A DNA stretch of 64,000 nt, taken from assembly GCA_017626055.1 (NCBI GenBank), contig JAGAJM010000004.1, positions 310,001 to 374,000 of the forward strand, given 5' to 3'. Of the stretch, positions 51,161-60,581 are shown piece after piece. The notes beneath the pieces were generated by a model. That model was not told the origin of the DNA. It saw only the letters and a list, made by a program, of their open reading frames with translations, and did not search any database. Source of the DNA: a bacterium (lineage in GTDB: Bacteria; Cyanobacteriota; Vampirovibrionia; Gastranaerophilales; Gastranaerophilaceae). Positions within the stretch are counted from its first letter, which is position 1; every line of letters begins with the position of its first letter. The translations under genes and the position numbers were made by a program.

Positions 51161-52702
51161 ATGATTACTATAACCCCGAATTTAACGACCAAAAATGTTT
51201 CGTTGAATTCAAGTGTGAAAAATAATAACCAAACAATTAAAATGTCTGAAAATATAAGTTTTGCAGGTGGTATTAAGCCTCAAAAATCTGTGAAAAGTAT
51301 TATTTCAACATTAGGTGATACATTTAATTTCTTTATTAATAAAATCGTTAAATCAGAAAAAGGTTTGTCTGAGAAAGAAGTTGCAAGTCTTCGAGGTCAG
51401 CTTGATATGACAGAAGTTGAACTTCAAAGATTGCAAGAACGTCGTTTACAGTTAGGCAGACTTTTAGATTATGATAAATTGAGAAAAGATGGGTATTCTG
51501 GGGCAGAAGTTAGTCGTTTTGCACAAGAAGACGACTTTGCGATTATGAATGCCCAAAGATATATTGACCACGATCTAGAACTTAGGGAACGTATGTTTGG
51601 TTATCCTGCTAATATGACCAAAGATTCAGCGATGACAAGATATCTAAGAATTAGAGAAACTGAACTTCCATTGATGAATAATTGCGGGGACCCGTATGAT
51701 GCTGGAAATTATTTGATGGATAGTAAAGGTTATGAACAAGCTTTGTTGAATAAGTTGTTTAAACATTTTGGTTTAGATGTTGAAAAAGGTGCAAAGCCTT
51801 GGGGCTATATTACAACAGGTGGTTCTGAAAGTAATAAATGGGGTATTCATAATGGCTTGAGAAAATTCCCAAATGGTAGAGTTTATTACTCTCAGTCAGC
51901 TCATTATAGTGTTGGAAAATCTGTAAAAATTGGTTTTGATAATAGTAAAAACGATATTACTTTAATCAAACACTCTGAAATTTCTCTTCAACCAAATTCT
52001 GAAAAAATTGATACAGATATTTTGTTGTCGCAGATTAGACAAAACTGGGCAACAAATCAAGAACCTGCGATTTTATTATTAACATCTGGAACAACAAAAA
52101 CAGGTGCAGTTGATGATGTTGAATTTATTTCAAGAACCTTAAAAGCTGAAAATATTCCTCATTATATACACCTTGATGCTGCATTGTTTGGTGGTGTTGC
52201 AAGAAATCAAATTAATGCTCCAAAGACTCCAAATATTGAAGAACTTGGAATTGATTCAATTTCAGTGAGTTTGCACAAGTATTTTGGTAATCACGATGTA
52301 AAAAGTGTTGTGATTACCAGAGAAACACCAAATGCTCCGAAAGTTGACTATATCGGACAATACGATAGCACAACTGCAGGTTCAAGAACATTTAACCCAT
52401 TTTCTTCGCTTCAAAGAGTAAGTGAAACTCTTGATAGAACAATGCCTGAAGAATATGGTAGAAATGTTGCTCTTTTTGAATCTATGTTGAAAGAGTTTAA
52501 TATCAAATATTCAAGAGCCGAAAATTCTAATATCTTTGTTATTGATGAACCATCAGCTAAAATTTCGCAAAAATATCAACTTTCAGATTTTGAAGATAAT
52601 GGTGAAAAGAAATCACACATAATTATTTTCCCATATCACAAGCCAGAAAAAATGTTGGAACTTGTTAGTGATTTAAGACGAGATATCAAAACCAGAAATT
52701 AA
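51161..52702 (+). CDS. PLP group II decarboxylase, histidine-decarboxylase-like, with tag
   Basis: 513 residues. An N-terminal extension of ~110 residues carries ISFAG (32-36), the shared tag, and a helical segment; the enzyme proper follows. The cofactor residues are His248 (SAHYSVGK), Asp339 (HLDAALFGG) and the Schiff-base Lys373 (SVSLHKYFG). The blocks CGDPYDAGNYL and GYITTGGSESNKWG match bacterial pyridoxal histidine decarboxylases, so histamine formation is a plausible product, though other aromatic amines cannot be excluded. No antiporter for histidine/histamine is adjacent. GGAG precedes the ATG. Confidence 0.8.
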   Translation: MITITPNLTTKNVSLNSSVKNNNQTIKMSENISFAGGIKPQKSVKSIISTLGDTFNFFINKIVKSEKGLSEKEVASLRGQLDMTEVELQRLQERRLQLGRLLDYDKLRKDGYSGAEVSRFAQEDDFAIMNAQRYIDHDLELRERMFGYPANMTKDSAMTRYLRIRETELPLMNNCGDPYDAGNYLMDSKGYEQALLNKLFKHFGLDVEKGAKPWGYITTGGSESNKWGIHNGLRKFPNGRVYYSQSAHYSVGKSVKIGFDNSKNDITLIKHSEISLQPNSEKIDTDILLSQIRQNWATNQEPAILLLTSGTTKTGAVDDVEFISRTLKAENIPHYIHLDAALFGGVARNQINAPKTPNIEELGIDSISVSLHKYFGNHDVKSVVITRETPNAPKVDYIGQYDSTTAGSRTFNPFSSLQRVSETLDRTMPEEYGRNVALFESMLKEFNIKYSRAENSNIFVIDEPSAKISQKYQLSDFEDNGEKKSHIIIFPYHKPEKMLELVSDLRRDIKTRN

Positions 52703-52728
52703 TTGGTGTAAAGGTAAAGTATAACTTT

Positions 52729-53391
52729 TTACTTTGTAGGTAAAGAATCGATTTCTTTTCTTAAAAAGTCAACTTCGTGATTATAAGGTTCGTTTGCTCT
52801 TTTCCAGAAACTACGAAATGCGTTTCTCATATCATCAAACATAACAAGTGTTGTTCTAAATCTTGTGCCATCAGGGAATGTAGCCCCATCAATAATTGAA
52901 AATTTATCTTGAAGCCAGTCAACTGCATCTTCTAAGGCTTCTTTTGAGTCTTCAACTCTAGCTCTTACTTTATCTTCAAAAGTTTGGCTTTTGAGATAAT
53001 TTGTATGGTGTTCGATTTCTGCTTTTGAAGCGTTTACAAATTTGTCAGATTCAAGTGATTTTGTAAAATCTAAGAATGGTGAGTGACTACGGCATGCGAA
53101 GAAGTTGCATGATTGTGTGCTTGGGTAAATAAAATATTTGAAAGCACTATCTTTAGCTGCGGGTCTTACGGCTGCTTCAATGCTATAAAGGTCCCCATCA
53201 TTAACAAGTTGAACAACCAAACCATCTTCACGCTTTCCTAACTTTGTAAGGTTTGCAACTGCAAGTCTGGTATTCTCAAATCCTTCTTTTCTAATTAAAT
53301 CTGGCACCATTCTTTTTAAGGCTTTGATAGTCTTTTTTGAATAATGCATACCAAAAGCTGGTGAATTTTCTGAATATCCGTTAACTTGCAT
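52729..53391 (-). CDS. Hypothetical protein with PAFGM-type N-terminus
   Basis: 220 residues, no family recognised. The N-terminus (NGYSENSPAFGMHYSKKT) fits the tag set loosely, with PAFGM at residues 11-15. The rest is mixed alpha/beta with a Lys/Arg-rich start (KKTIKALKRMVPDLIRK) and a short Cys-containing motif (SCNFFACRSHS). AGGAGG lies 5-6 bases before the ATG, a strong ribosome site. It converges with the decarboxylase gene. Function unknown. Confidence 0.62.
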   Translation of the reverse strand: MQVNGYSENSPAFGMHYSKKTIKALKRMVPDLIRKEGFENTRLAVANLTKLGKREDGLVVQLVNDGDLYSIEAAVRPAAKDSAFKYFIYPSTQSCNFFACRSHSPFLDFTKSLESDKFVNASKAEIEHHTNYLKSQTFEDKVRARVEDSKEALEDAVDWLQDKFSIIDGATFPDGTRFRTTLVMFDDMRNAFRSFWKRANEPYNHEVDFLRKEIDSLPTK

Positions 53392-53446
53392 GTGAACCTC
53401 CTAATCGTGTTGTTATTGTATCCAAAACGAAATAAAAAAGCAACAA

Positions 53447-53470
53447 AAAAGGCTGATTTATCAGCCTTTT
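53447..53470 (-). terminator. Rho-independent terminator after secreted hydrolase
   Basis: Stem AAAAGGCTGA / TCAGCCTTTT around loop TTTA (53457-53460); read on minus, TTTTTT follows the stem. Confidence 0.8.
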
Positions 53471-53487
53471 GTTAATTATTTTATGGG

Positions 53488-54666
53488 TTATTTTGTTTCT
53501 ATTCCGTAGAAGTTTGGGTAACCCTCATTGAATGCTTTTACAATAGCTTTGGCAAATCTTTTTGGAGTATCCCAATAAGCTAAGTGAGCAGTGACAAATG
53601 TTCTTGGAACATAATTGTTAGATTTGTTATAAATAAAACCTCTATAAGCTCTTCTCCCTAGGATTATACCAGTATCTTTTTGGATTTGTTCTAGTGTGAA
53701 GTTTTCAGAATTAGAAAATCCAAACGGATCATTGCTATAATTTACTGTTAGGTAGAATACATCGTTTTCGATTATTGATTTTGCCATTAAACGAGAAATG
53801 TTGTTTATGCTTGTGTCATCTTTTGTGAAATCTGAATAGAACAATCTAACAGGTGAAGCAAATCCGACAACACCTTTTACAGTTCCTCCAGGGAAACAAA
53901 CTTGGCTTGTGAATTTGTCCAAGTTTGCATAATTTTTCTTGAAAACATCCATATCTGGATTTGGATCATATTTGCCAGTTCTTGGATTGAATTTTACCAA
54001 ATCTGCTTCAACTAATGCATCAAAACAAGTTGGTTGAGCAGGATTGTTTTCTATTATTTCATCTATTTCTGCTCCATATTGACCTTTGATTAGTTCTGAT
54101 GGAATTGAGTTAGCTTTGTTTAGGTAATATTGATAAGTAACAAATGAACCAGCACTATAACCAAGAAGTACAACTTTGTTACCTTTTGCAACTTCATTAT
54201 TTACTACAATGTGCAAATCATCAATTACTTTTGTCATATTTTGATGTTGTTGTACCCAAACGGCATCGTGTAAGCAGTGTGCAAATAATGAACGTGCTTG
54301 GTGTGCAATTTTAGGTGAATATTTAGATGCTGATGCCAAATCCTGATCTAATTTTTTGATAACTTCTAAGCTTCTATCTCCCCAATAAAATGTCACAGGT
54401 TCTGGGTTGATTACGTATCTTCCGTTGTTTAGAAAGTTTTCTTTAATCATATCGTTTTCTTCAAAACGTTGTTTGATTTGAGGGTGTAATTTTTTAACAT
54501 CTTCTAGGAAAGCAATTTTAAATTTCTCACGATTTTTGTAAGTTAAATTGTTTGAACCATTGATATAAATGAAGGTTACTCCAGTAGGTTCTTCTGTTGC
54601 TTTAGCTGGCATGTTTAACCCAAAAACCATAGCTAATAAAGACAATGCAATAATAAACTTTTTCAT
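53488..54666 (-). CDS. Secreted alpha/beta-hydrolase-like protein
   Basis: 392 residues. A Sec signal peptide (KKFIIALSLLAMVFGLNMPAKA, cleavage after AKA near residue 24) leads to a soluble domain with the serine-hydrolase nucleophile elbow GYSAGS (in VVLLGYSAGSFVTYQYYLN). An oxyanion region with TFIYINGSNNLTY lies near the start, and a late His (TAHLAYWDTP) could complete the triad. Likely an esterase or lipase acting in the periplasm or outside the cell; substrate unknown. TAGGAG lies before the ATG. Confidence 0.72.
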   Translation of the reverse strand: MKKFIIALSLLAMVFGLNMPAKATEEPTGVTFIYINGSNNLTYKNREKFKIAFLEDVKKLHPQIKQRFEENDMIKENFLNNGRYVINPEPVTFYWGDRSLEVIKKLDQDLASASKYSPKIAHQARSLFAHCLHDAVWVQQHQNMTKVIDDLHIVVNNEVAKGNKVVLLGYSAGSFVTYQYYLNKANSIPSELIKGQYGAEIDEIIENNPAQPTCFDALVEADLVKFNPRTGKYDPNPDMDVFKKNYANLDKFTSQVCFPGGTVKGVVGFASPVRLFYSDFTKDDTSINNISRLMAKSIIENDVFYLTVNYSNDPFGFSNSENFTLEQIQKDTGIILGRRAYRGFIYNKSNNYVPRTFVTAHLAYWDTPKRFAKAIVKAFNEGYPNFYGIETK

Positions 54667-54740
54667 ACTCCTAACTCCTTATAAAAGTTGTATTTATTTT
54701 TCAAAATTATAACAGAAAACAGTAATTAATTTACAAGTTA

Positions 54741-55943
54741 TTAGAAAAAGTTTTGACTAAACATTTCGTTTATTTGGTTAAATCCATAAAGCAGAACAAT
54801 AAGTGCGATTATTCCGACAAAAACAATCATCAATGGTTCTAAGAATTTAAGCATAACATCTAATGAAACTCTTAGTTTTGTTTCATAATCATATGCTACT
54901 GCAGCAAGTGTTTTTTCAAGTTCCCCAGCTTTTTCACCAGTTGCAATTTGAGAGATTGCGTAATCTGAAAATAACATTGTTGCCCCTAGTGCAGTTGTTA
55001 GTTCACAACCTTGCTGAACTCTAGGTACGACTTGGCTTAATTGTCTAACTTCTTCTGGGATATGAACAACTGTACTTGATAAGTATAATGCTTCTGAAAT
55101 AGGAAGTCCTGCGGCATAAGCAAGCGAAAGTACTGAAAAATAATTCGAGTATGTATAATCTTTAATTAGATTTTTAAAAGGTTTAATGGTAGCTAGTTTA
55201 GATATGATTTTTGATGTTAGATTTTTGTTTTTGTACAGAGCAAAAGCTATTGCACCCATTATTCCAAAGGTAAGAAGAATTTGGAATATTGATTTAATTG
55301 CGATAACAATTATTGATGTACCAGTAGCTAGCATTTTAGCCGTAAATACCTCAAATATAAAACTTTTAAAGAAAACCGCAACAAAAACTGCAAGACAAAA
55401 TATAATGAGTGGATATGTCGCTTTCGAAATGACGTCATTTTTCACTTTTTCTTGTATCAGAATATTGTTAGTGATTCCAGACAGAGTTTCTTCTAATTTC
55501 CCAGACTCTTCACCAGCTACAATAAGCATAGTATATGCCTTACTAAGAGCTGTTGTGCAAGGTTTCATAGCTTCTTTTAGAGAATGTCCTTTTCTTACTC
55601 CTTGCAAAATTATTGCACATATAGATTTAATTTTTTGATTAGGAGTTGAATTGTGGATAGCATTAAAAATTTCAAATGTTGAATGTCCTGATTTGTATAA
55701 AGAGTAAAAAGCATTGAAAAAGTCTTTTTTCTCTTGAATAGAAAGGATTGTTTTTTCTGAGAAATTCACGCTTACATTTATGTTTTGTGCGGGGATATTT
55801 TCTTCCACTTTTTCTTTTATTTCAAGAAGGGTGTAACCCTTTTGCTCTAATTTTAATGCTGCTTCAGATAGGTTTTCCGCATAAAAAGAATCTTGAATAA
55901 TTTCGCCTTTTGAGTTTTTAACTTTAAAAATAAAATAAGCCAT
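54741..55943 (-). CDS. Type II secretion / type IV pilus inner-membrane platform protein (GspF/PilC)
   Basis: 400 residues with two GspF domains (~70-190 and ~270-390) and about three membrane segments. Motifs such as FYSLYKSGHSTFEIFNAI, GLPISEALYLSS and GEKAGELEKTLAAVAYDYE are typical. It anchors the assembly ATPase for pili or type II secretion. No other pil/gsp gene is adjacent, so it is encoded apart from its partners. No Shine-Dalgarno: TATAAT (55950-55955, minus) lies 6 bases before the ATG. The upstream tRNA terminator separates it from tRNA-Gln. Confidence 0.9.
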   Translation of the reverse strand: MAYFIFKVKNSKGEIIQDSFYAENLSEAALKLEQKGYTLLEIKEKVEENIPAQNINVSVNFSEKTILSIQEKKDFFNAFYSLYKSGHSTFEIFNAIHNSTPNQKIKSICAIILQGVRKGHSLKEAMKPCTTALSKAYTMLIVAGEESGKLEETLSGITNNILIQEKVKNDVISKATYPLIIFCLAVFVAVFFKSFIFEVFTAKMLATGTSIIVIAIKSIFQILLTFGIMGAIAFALYKNKNLTSKIISKLATIKPFKNLIKDYTYSNYFSVLSLAYAAGLPISEALYLSSTVVHIPEEVRQLSQVVPRVQQGCELTTALGATMLFSDYAISQIATGEKAGELEKTLAAVAYDYETKLRVSLDVMLKFLEPLMIVFVGIIALIVLLYGFNQINEMFSQNFF

Positions 55944-55984
55944 AAAAATATTATATAAGGTTTTATAAATTTTAGCTACTAATT

Positions 55985-56012
55985 AAAAAAAGAGCCCTTA
56001 CGGACTCTTTTA
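55985..56012 (-). terminator. Terminator downstream of tRNA-Gln
   Basis: Read on minus: stem AGAGTCC / GGGCTCT (56008-56002 with 55997-55991), loop GTAA, then a T-run. Confidence 0.75.
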
Positions 56013-56014
56013 AT

Positions 56015-56090
56015 TGGCTGGGGCGGAAGGATTCGAACCTCCGAGATGGCTGGACCAAAACCAGCTGCCTTACCACTTGGCGACGCCCCA
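56015..56090 (-). tRNA. tRNA-Gln (anticodon TTG)
   Basis: A 76-base cloverleaf on the minus strand: acceptor TGGGGCG / CGCCCCA, D-arm GCC...GGC, anticodon stem GCTGG / CCAGC with loop TTTTGGT (anticodon TTG, reading CAA), T-arm with GGTTCGAATCC, discriminator G and encoded CCA. Confidence 0.95.
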
Positions 56091-56227
56091 ATGTTTCGGC
56101 TACATTTTTTATTCTATTCGGTGAAAATTTATTGTCAATAATAATTTTTTTATTCGTTTTTGTAACGTTTTATTGCAACGCCCAAAATATTTGTAAATTC
56201 TTTATCTTCAGCATCATTACTTTTGGT

Positions 56228-56875
56228 ATGAATATCAACTATATTTCATACCAACCAAACATTTATCCTAGCTCTCGTAAGTCCACTGCAAAACCATCTT
56301 TTACAGGTGGAATTATTCCAGAAGCTCTTACTCATGTTCATATTGGGTCAAAAGCGGATGGTTTTATCGGTAAAATCCGTGTTCGTCTTGCTGATGGCGG
56401 AGAAGCAATTCTAAATGTTTTTAAAAAACGCATGGGTCTTGATATGGAAAACTATAAAATTATCAATGACTATGATGAATTAATCGGTGAAATGGTTATG
56501 AAAGTAAAAAGATCAACTTATGTAGATCCTTGTAACTCAAGTCCAGTTGGTCCAAATTATGTGTTTGTTGATATGCTTAAAAACTATACCCGTCCAGGAA
56601 CTCCAGATCATAATCCAAAAATCCCTCATCACAAAGATATTGGAACCCGTTTGTTACAAATAGCACAACGCAGAAGTGATGAAGCTTTATGTAATGGAGA
56701 ATTAAAACTTAATTCAAAAGGCGAATCAAGAGATTGGTATTTGAATGTAATTGGTATGAAACAAGAATTCCCGCCAGAAAAATCAATGTATCATTTCCAA
56801 ATTCATAATCCAAATATTTTATATCTTCCACCAGAAGCTAAAGAACCTTTATCAAGATTACGTGGTGGTTTATAG
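56228..56875 (+). CDS. Hypothetical tagged protein
   Basis: 215 residues from the ATG at 56228; upstream in-frame codons give an implausible hydrophobic start without a ribosome site. The N-terminus carries PSFTG (residues 23-27). The remainder is soluble and basic, with GFIGKIRVRLADGGEA and a DTGT-like DIGTRLLQIAQ segment, of no known family. No Shine-Dalgarno is visible before 56228. It converges on the next gene with a 6-base overlap. Function unknown. Confidence 0.6.
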   Translation: MNINYISYQPNIYPSSRKSTAKPSFTGGIIPEALTHVHIGSKADGFIGKIRVRLADGGEAILNVFKKRMGLDMENYKIINDYDELIGEMVMKVKRSTYVDPCNSSPVGPNYVFVDMLKNYTRPGTPDHNPKIPHHKDIGTRLLQIAQRRSDEALCNGELKLNSKGESRDWYLNVIGMKQEFPPEKSMYHFQIHNPNILYLPPEAKEPLSRLRGGL

Positions 56876-57178
56876 AGGTAAACCTAATTTCTTACTAATG
56901 ATTTTTCTTAACCATGTTCCCAATGCGTAACCGCTTGAGGTCATCCCAGGAAGTGGTATCCAGCAAGTAAATAATGCTGTAACTGCAGGTAAGTGAGGTA
57001 AAACTCCTCTTTTTGTAGCTTCTTTTGCTCGTGTTCCTACTCCAGTAAAAATACTCTGGTTTTGTCTTTTGGCGATATTTGCACCATGTTTCCATCCAGT
57101 ATAGACATTTTTAGGCATTTTACGTACGTTGTAAATGTCTTTGAATATAGTTTTAATTAATCCCTTTACTGGTGCCAT
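56870..57178 (-). CDS. Small hydrophobic basic hypothetical protein
   Basis: 102 residues, basic, with a hydrophobic stretch near residues 60-80 (LPAVTALFTCWIPLPGMT). No family recognised; similar short membrane-edge proteins occur elsewhere in this window. Its stop overlaps that of the convergent gene. The ribosome site is weak (AGGTAG some 10 bases upstream). Confidence 0.5.
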   Translation of the reverse strand: MAPVKGLIKTIFKDIYNVRKMPKNVYTGWKHGANIAKRQNQSIFTGVGTRAKEATKRGVLPHLPAVTALFTCWIPLPGMTSSGYALGTWLRKIISKKLGLPL

Positions 57179-57370
57179 GCGCAGTTCTACCTAAAAATAA
57201 CCTTACCTATTTATTAAAAGTTTTTTTTGTGAGGCAAATTGCTATTTTGAAAAATATTTGTAACAAATTTGTAAATTTGAAAAATTGTCGTATCGTTTCT
57301 GCGTAATGTTTTTAGGTTCTACATCTTTCATATGATTACCTTTTTTTGGTTTTTATGGTATCTTTTAATT

Positions 57371-58036
57371 ATGAATAATACGTTTAAAATTATATTGTTT
57401 GCAGCTACATTTTTAATAATGATTGGTTTAGGTATTTTTGGATTATCAAATTTAAAAGTTGATGATTTCCACAAGGCTGCGATTGTTTTTGTAGTTGATT
57501 CTTCTGCGTCTAATCAGAAGAATTTACCAGCTCAAAAAATGCTAATTAGACAACTTTGTTCAATGTTAGACCCAGAAGATCATATAAAAATCTTGAGGGT
57601 TTCTGAAGATTCGTATTTGATTTATGAAGGTTCTCCTCAGTCAAGTGCTGATGTGCGCAAATCTATGGAAAAATTTACTCAACTTGATACAAATGAGTAT
57701 GGTACAGCTTATGGTTTGGCATTGGATAAGGCTTTCAAACACGCTATGACAATGGATAAGGAAGGTTATATTCCTGCAGTTGTTGTGATTGGTGATTTGG
57801 AAAATGAAGGTGACACAAATAAACAGATTGATTGGGAAACTTTACCTGAAGATGTTTCTAATATAAAAAATCAAGCTGATGATTTTACAATGATGTTCCT
57901 ATATGCCGCTCCAGAAAAACTTGATTTGGTTAAAGAAAAATTAAATCCTGTTTTGGGCGAAAATAAACTTATTATAGGTAATGAGGTTGCATCAAATAAA
58001 TCATTAAGACGATTCTTAAATGCTATTGGAAGGTAA
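57371..58036 (+). CDS. von Willebrand factor A domain protein, membrane-anchored
   Basis: 222 residues from the ATG at 57371. An N-terminal membrane segment (IILFAATFLIMIGLGIFGLS) is followed by a VWA domain with the metal-ion-dependent adhesion site DSSAS (in AIVFVVDSSASNQKN) and the later strand PAVVVIGDLENEG. Such domains mediate protein-protein contacts outside the inner membrane. There is no Shine-Dalgarno; TATCTT at 57359 lies 6 bases before the ATG. Head of a three-gene operon with the FHA-like and TonB-like genes. Confidence 0.78.
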   Translation: MNNTFKIILFAATFLIMIGLGIFGLSNLKVDDFHKAAIVFVVDSSASNQKNLPAQKMLIRQLCSMLDPEDHIKILRVSEDSYLIYEGSPQSSADVRKSMEKFTQLDTNEYGTAYGLALDKAFKHAMTMDKEGYIPAVVVIGDLENEGDTNKQIDWETLPEDVSNIKNQADDFTMMFLYAAPEKLDLVKEKLNPVLGENKLIIGNEVASNKSLRRFLNAIGR

Positions 58037-58040
58037 TCTT

Positions 58041-59633
58041 ATGAAGGTTGTTATAAAATTTGGCGACAACTTAAAAGAGTTCGAAAATCAAGATACTATT
58101 GTGATTGGCAGTAGTGTTGGTTCTGACTTTGAAGTTCCAAATATGGCATCAACTGATGTTATAAAAATGGTTTATGCTGAAAAGTATAACAACTATGTTT
58201 TGATGAATGTTTCTCAAAATAAAGAACTTTTATGTAATGGTAAAACTTTTTCAAAACTTCTAGTAAATAAGGTGTTTACTATTGCTGGTGCTGGCTTACC
58301 AAAATCTATTGAGGTTGAGGTAATAATAGATTCAAGTTTAGATGCAAGTAATAATCAGGAGATGAGTATGCAAAATAATAACTTAAGACCTAATGTTCAA
58401 ACTGCCAGAGCTTCTGCTCAAGGTAAAGATGTTTTTGATCACGATGTTGAAAGACAGAGAATTGCGATTATTAAAGAAATTGGGTTTAAGTTATTGGAAC
58501 TTAAAGCAAATATTAAATCTGCTGGTATTACAACTTTTGTATTAAATGTAGCGATGGTTATTTTATCAGTAGTGTCATCATTTGCTATTACAAACTTTTT
58601 ATTAGGTTTTAAAATTGATAACACATCTTCTGTGTTGAATTTAACTACAAACTTTGGGTTTTTAATCTGTGTAACAGCTATTGTTGTTGCAATTTGTTTG
58701 ATTTTAAAACAAGGTGTATATTCACTTTTAGATTTTAATCAACACAAAAGATTAGGTGATTCTAATATTGCGCAAAAAGCGATTATCGGAATTGCTGGTT
58801 TATTCTTGTTTATTGTATATGTTATGAATTTGTTCTATTACAAAGCTATCCCAGGATTTGCTGCAGCATCAATATTTGTCTCATTATTATTTGTTGGTGC
58901 GTTAGCAACTGTTACTGTTGGTGGTGGCTATTTCAAATATCAAATTAAAAATTATAAACAACATCTTCAAGCTTGTGAATATAGAGAAGATTTTGAAAAT
59001 GTTATGAAAAGTTATAGAGGTTTGATTTCATCTTATGTAAATAAAATGAGTCAAAACAAAATTAATACTGTAAAAAGTAACTTAGTAAATAATCAAATGA
59101 AAATGGTATTAGAAGCATTTATTGGACTTTTAACTGCTCCATTCTTGGCATATGGTGTGTCTAATACTCTAGCAAGTTGTTTCCCTGAAGCTGCAAACTG
59201 GGTACGTATTTCTGGTTTAAGATTCAGCCCGATTTTCTTGGTATTAGCTTCATTCTTGATTATTTTCGCATTCTTCTCATTTGTAAGAGCGTTCACTATT
59301 GGTAAACAAATCAAGGCTTCTGAGATTATCAAGTTTGATGGGTTCCACGATTACGCAAGTCATGGTGTAACTGTTCTTGGTTTAGATTCTATGAGAAGTT
59401 TAGAACGTGAGAAAAATGTTGTTATGTTTATTGCTTGCTTCATTATTTTAATTGAGTTTACAATGAACGTATCATATTTTATTACTGAAATTGGTGGCGA
59501 TATTCAAGGTATGTTCTTGAGTTTTGTAACTGCATTAGTTCCAACAGCATTATTGATTGCTGAAACTCATATGCTAAGTGCTACTATGTTCAAAATCAAT
59601 AATTATAGTGAGTTGTTAGAAACTTTGGATTAG
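58041..59633 (+). CDS. Eight-TM membrane protein with FHA-like N-terminus
   Basis: 530 residues from the ATG at 58041; GGAAGG lies at the end of the preceding gene, 4 bases before. Residues ~1-105 look like a diverged FHA fold (FENQDTIVIGSSVGSDFEV), lacking the phospho-binding Arg and Ser/His. A linker (Gln/Asn-rich) leads to ~8 hydrophobic helices (FVLNVAMVILSVVSSFAI, FLFIVYVMNLFYY and further). It is a possible assembly scaffold with the VWA and TonB-like partners on each side. No known family. Confidence 0.7.
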   Translation: MKVVIKFGDNLKEFENQDTIVIGSSVGSDFEVPNMASTDVIKMVYAEKYNNYVLMNVSQNKELLCNGKTFSKLLVNKVFTIAGAGLPKSIEVEVIIDSSLDASNNQEMSMQNNNLRPNVQTARASAQGKDVFDHDVERQRIAIIKEIGFKLLELKANIKSAGITTFVLNVAMVILSVVSSFAITNFLLGFKIDNTSSVLNLTTNFGFLICVTAIVVAICLILKQGVYSLLDFNQHKRLGDSNIAQKAIIGIAGLFLFIVYVMNLFYYKAIPGFAAASIFVSLLFVGALATVTVGGGYFKYQIKNYKQHLQACEYREDFENVMKSYRGLISSYVNKMSQNKINTVKSNLVNNQMKMVLEAFIGLLTAPFLAYGVSNTLASCFPEAANWVRISGLRFSPIFLVLASFLIIFAFFSFVRAFTIGKQIKASEIIKFDGFHDYASHGVTVLGLDSMRSLEREKNVVMFIACFIILIEFTMNVSYFITEIGGDIQGMFLSFVTALVPTALLIAETHMLSATMFKINNYSELLETLD

Positions 59634-59639
59634 TGATCT

Positions 59640-60581
59640 ATGAATAAAATTTTATGGCTAGGCGCCTTGATCGTATTTGTATTTGTGACAGTTTTTGTTG
59701 TTTCTTTAGATACAACTCAGACTCATCGTGTACAATTTAGTAATCAAGATTTTGCCATAAAAAATGAAGGTAACGAAGTTGTTAATAATTCAATTCATGG
59801 CACAAATGCAAATGTAAAATTTAGTGATTCAAAGTTTACTAATAAAGGTATTTCAGCCACAGATACTAAGTTGAATTTAAACTCAACAAAAGTTGGTTTA
59901 AGTGATTCTTCAAATTTGAACGTAAAAGATGTGAGTATCGGTAATTCTTCTGATTTTAATTCTAAGAATGTGAAATTTAAAGATAATTCAAAATATTCAT
60001 ACCAAGGAACTGAATTTGGAGATAAAGCAGCAAATTATGGTAATCAAGATTTGGATTTTGAAACTCAGAGTACTGGATTTAAAAATTCAAACCCAATTGA
60101 ATATAAGAATTTAGATACAGAACATTTGGATAATGTTCTTGCTAACGCTAAAAATTATAAATACCAAAGTACAGATGTAAGTAACAAACCATTTCAACAA
60201 AAATCAAGATACCAATATAAAAATATTGATTGGAATACTTGGAGAAGTGAATTCGTTAATAAAATTCTTGATGATAGTTTAACTATTCGTAGTTTAGATA
60301 CCTATGGTCAAGGAGCTTGGTTCTTTTATTCTTTTGATGTTTCAAGTGAGGGTAAAATTTCGAATATTACTATCAAGTCAATGTATTTAAAAGATGAAGA
60401 TAAGAAAAGAGTTGCACAACTAATTCAAAGTTATCAATACAAAGAAATTACAGTTTTTCCTGCAAATACGAATCGTAAAAGTGCAAGAGTTTCAGCAGTC
60501 ATGATGCTTTCAAATGAAACAAAACACTCTTCGCCAAATGATTTTAATGATTTTGAGCAAATAAGATTAAAAATCAAATAA
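59640..60581 (+). CDS. Membrane-anchored protein with pentapeptide-like repeats and TonB-like C-terminus
   Basis: 313 residues. An N-terminal anchor (KILWLGALIVFVFVTVFVVS) is followed by ~120 residues of Asn/Ser/Lys-rich short repeats (for example KFSDSKFTNKGISATDTKL, GLSDSSNLNVKDVSIG), which read like a beta-helix of pentapeptide type. The C-terminal ~90 residues (FFYSFDVSSEGKISNI, DKKRVAQLIQSYQYKEI) resemble a TonB-type domain. It closes the VWA/FHA-like operon, 7 bases after the preceding stop, and abuts the next convergent gene. Likely an envelope-spanning force or contact protein; role unproven. Confidence 0.68.
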   Translation: MNKILWLGALIVFVFVTVFVVSLDTTQTHRVQFSNQDFAIKNEGNEVVNNSIHGTNANVKFSDSKFTNKGISATDTKLNLNSTKVGLSDSSNLNVKDVSIGNSSDFNSKNVKFKDNSKYSYQGTEFGDKAANYGNQDLDFETQSTGFKNSNPIEYKNLDTEHLDNVLANAKNYKYQSTDVSNKPFQQKSRYQYKNIDWNTWRSEFVNKILDDSLTIRSLDTYGQGAWFFYSFDVSSEGKISNITIKSMYLKDEDKKRVAQLIQSYQYKEITVFPANTNRKSARVSAVMMLSNETKHSSPNDFNDFEQIRLKIK

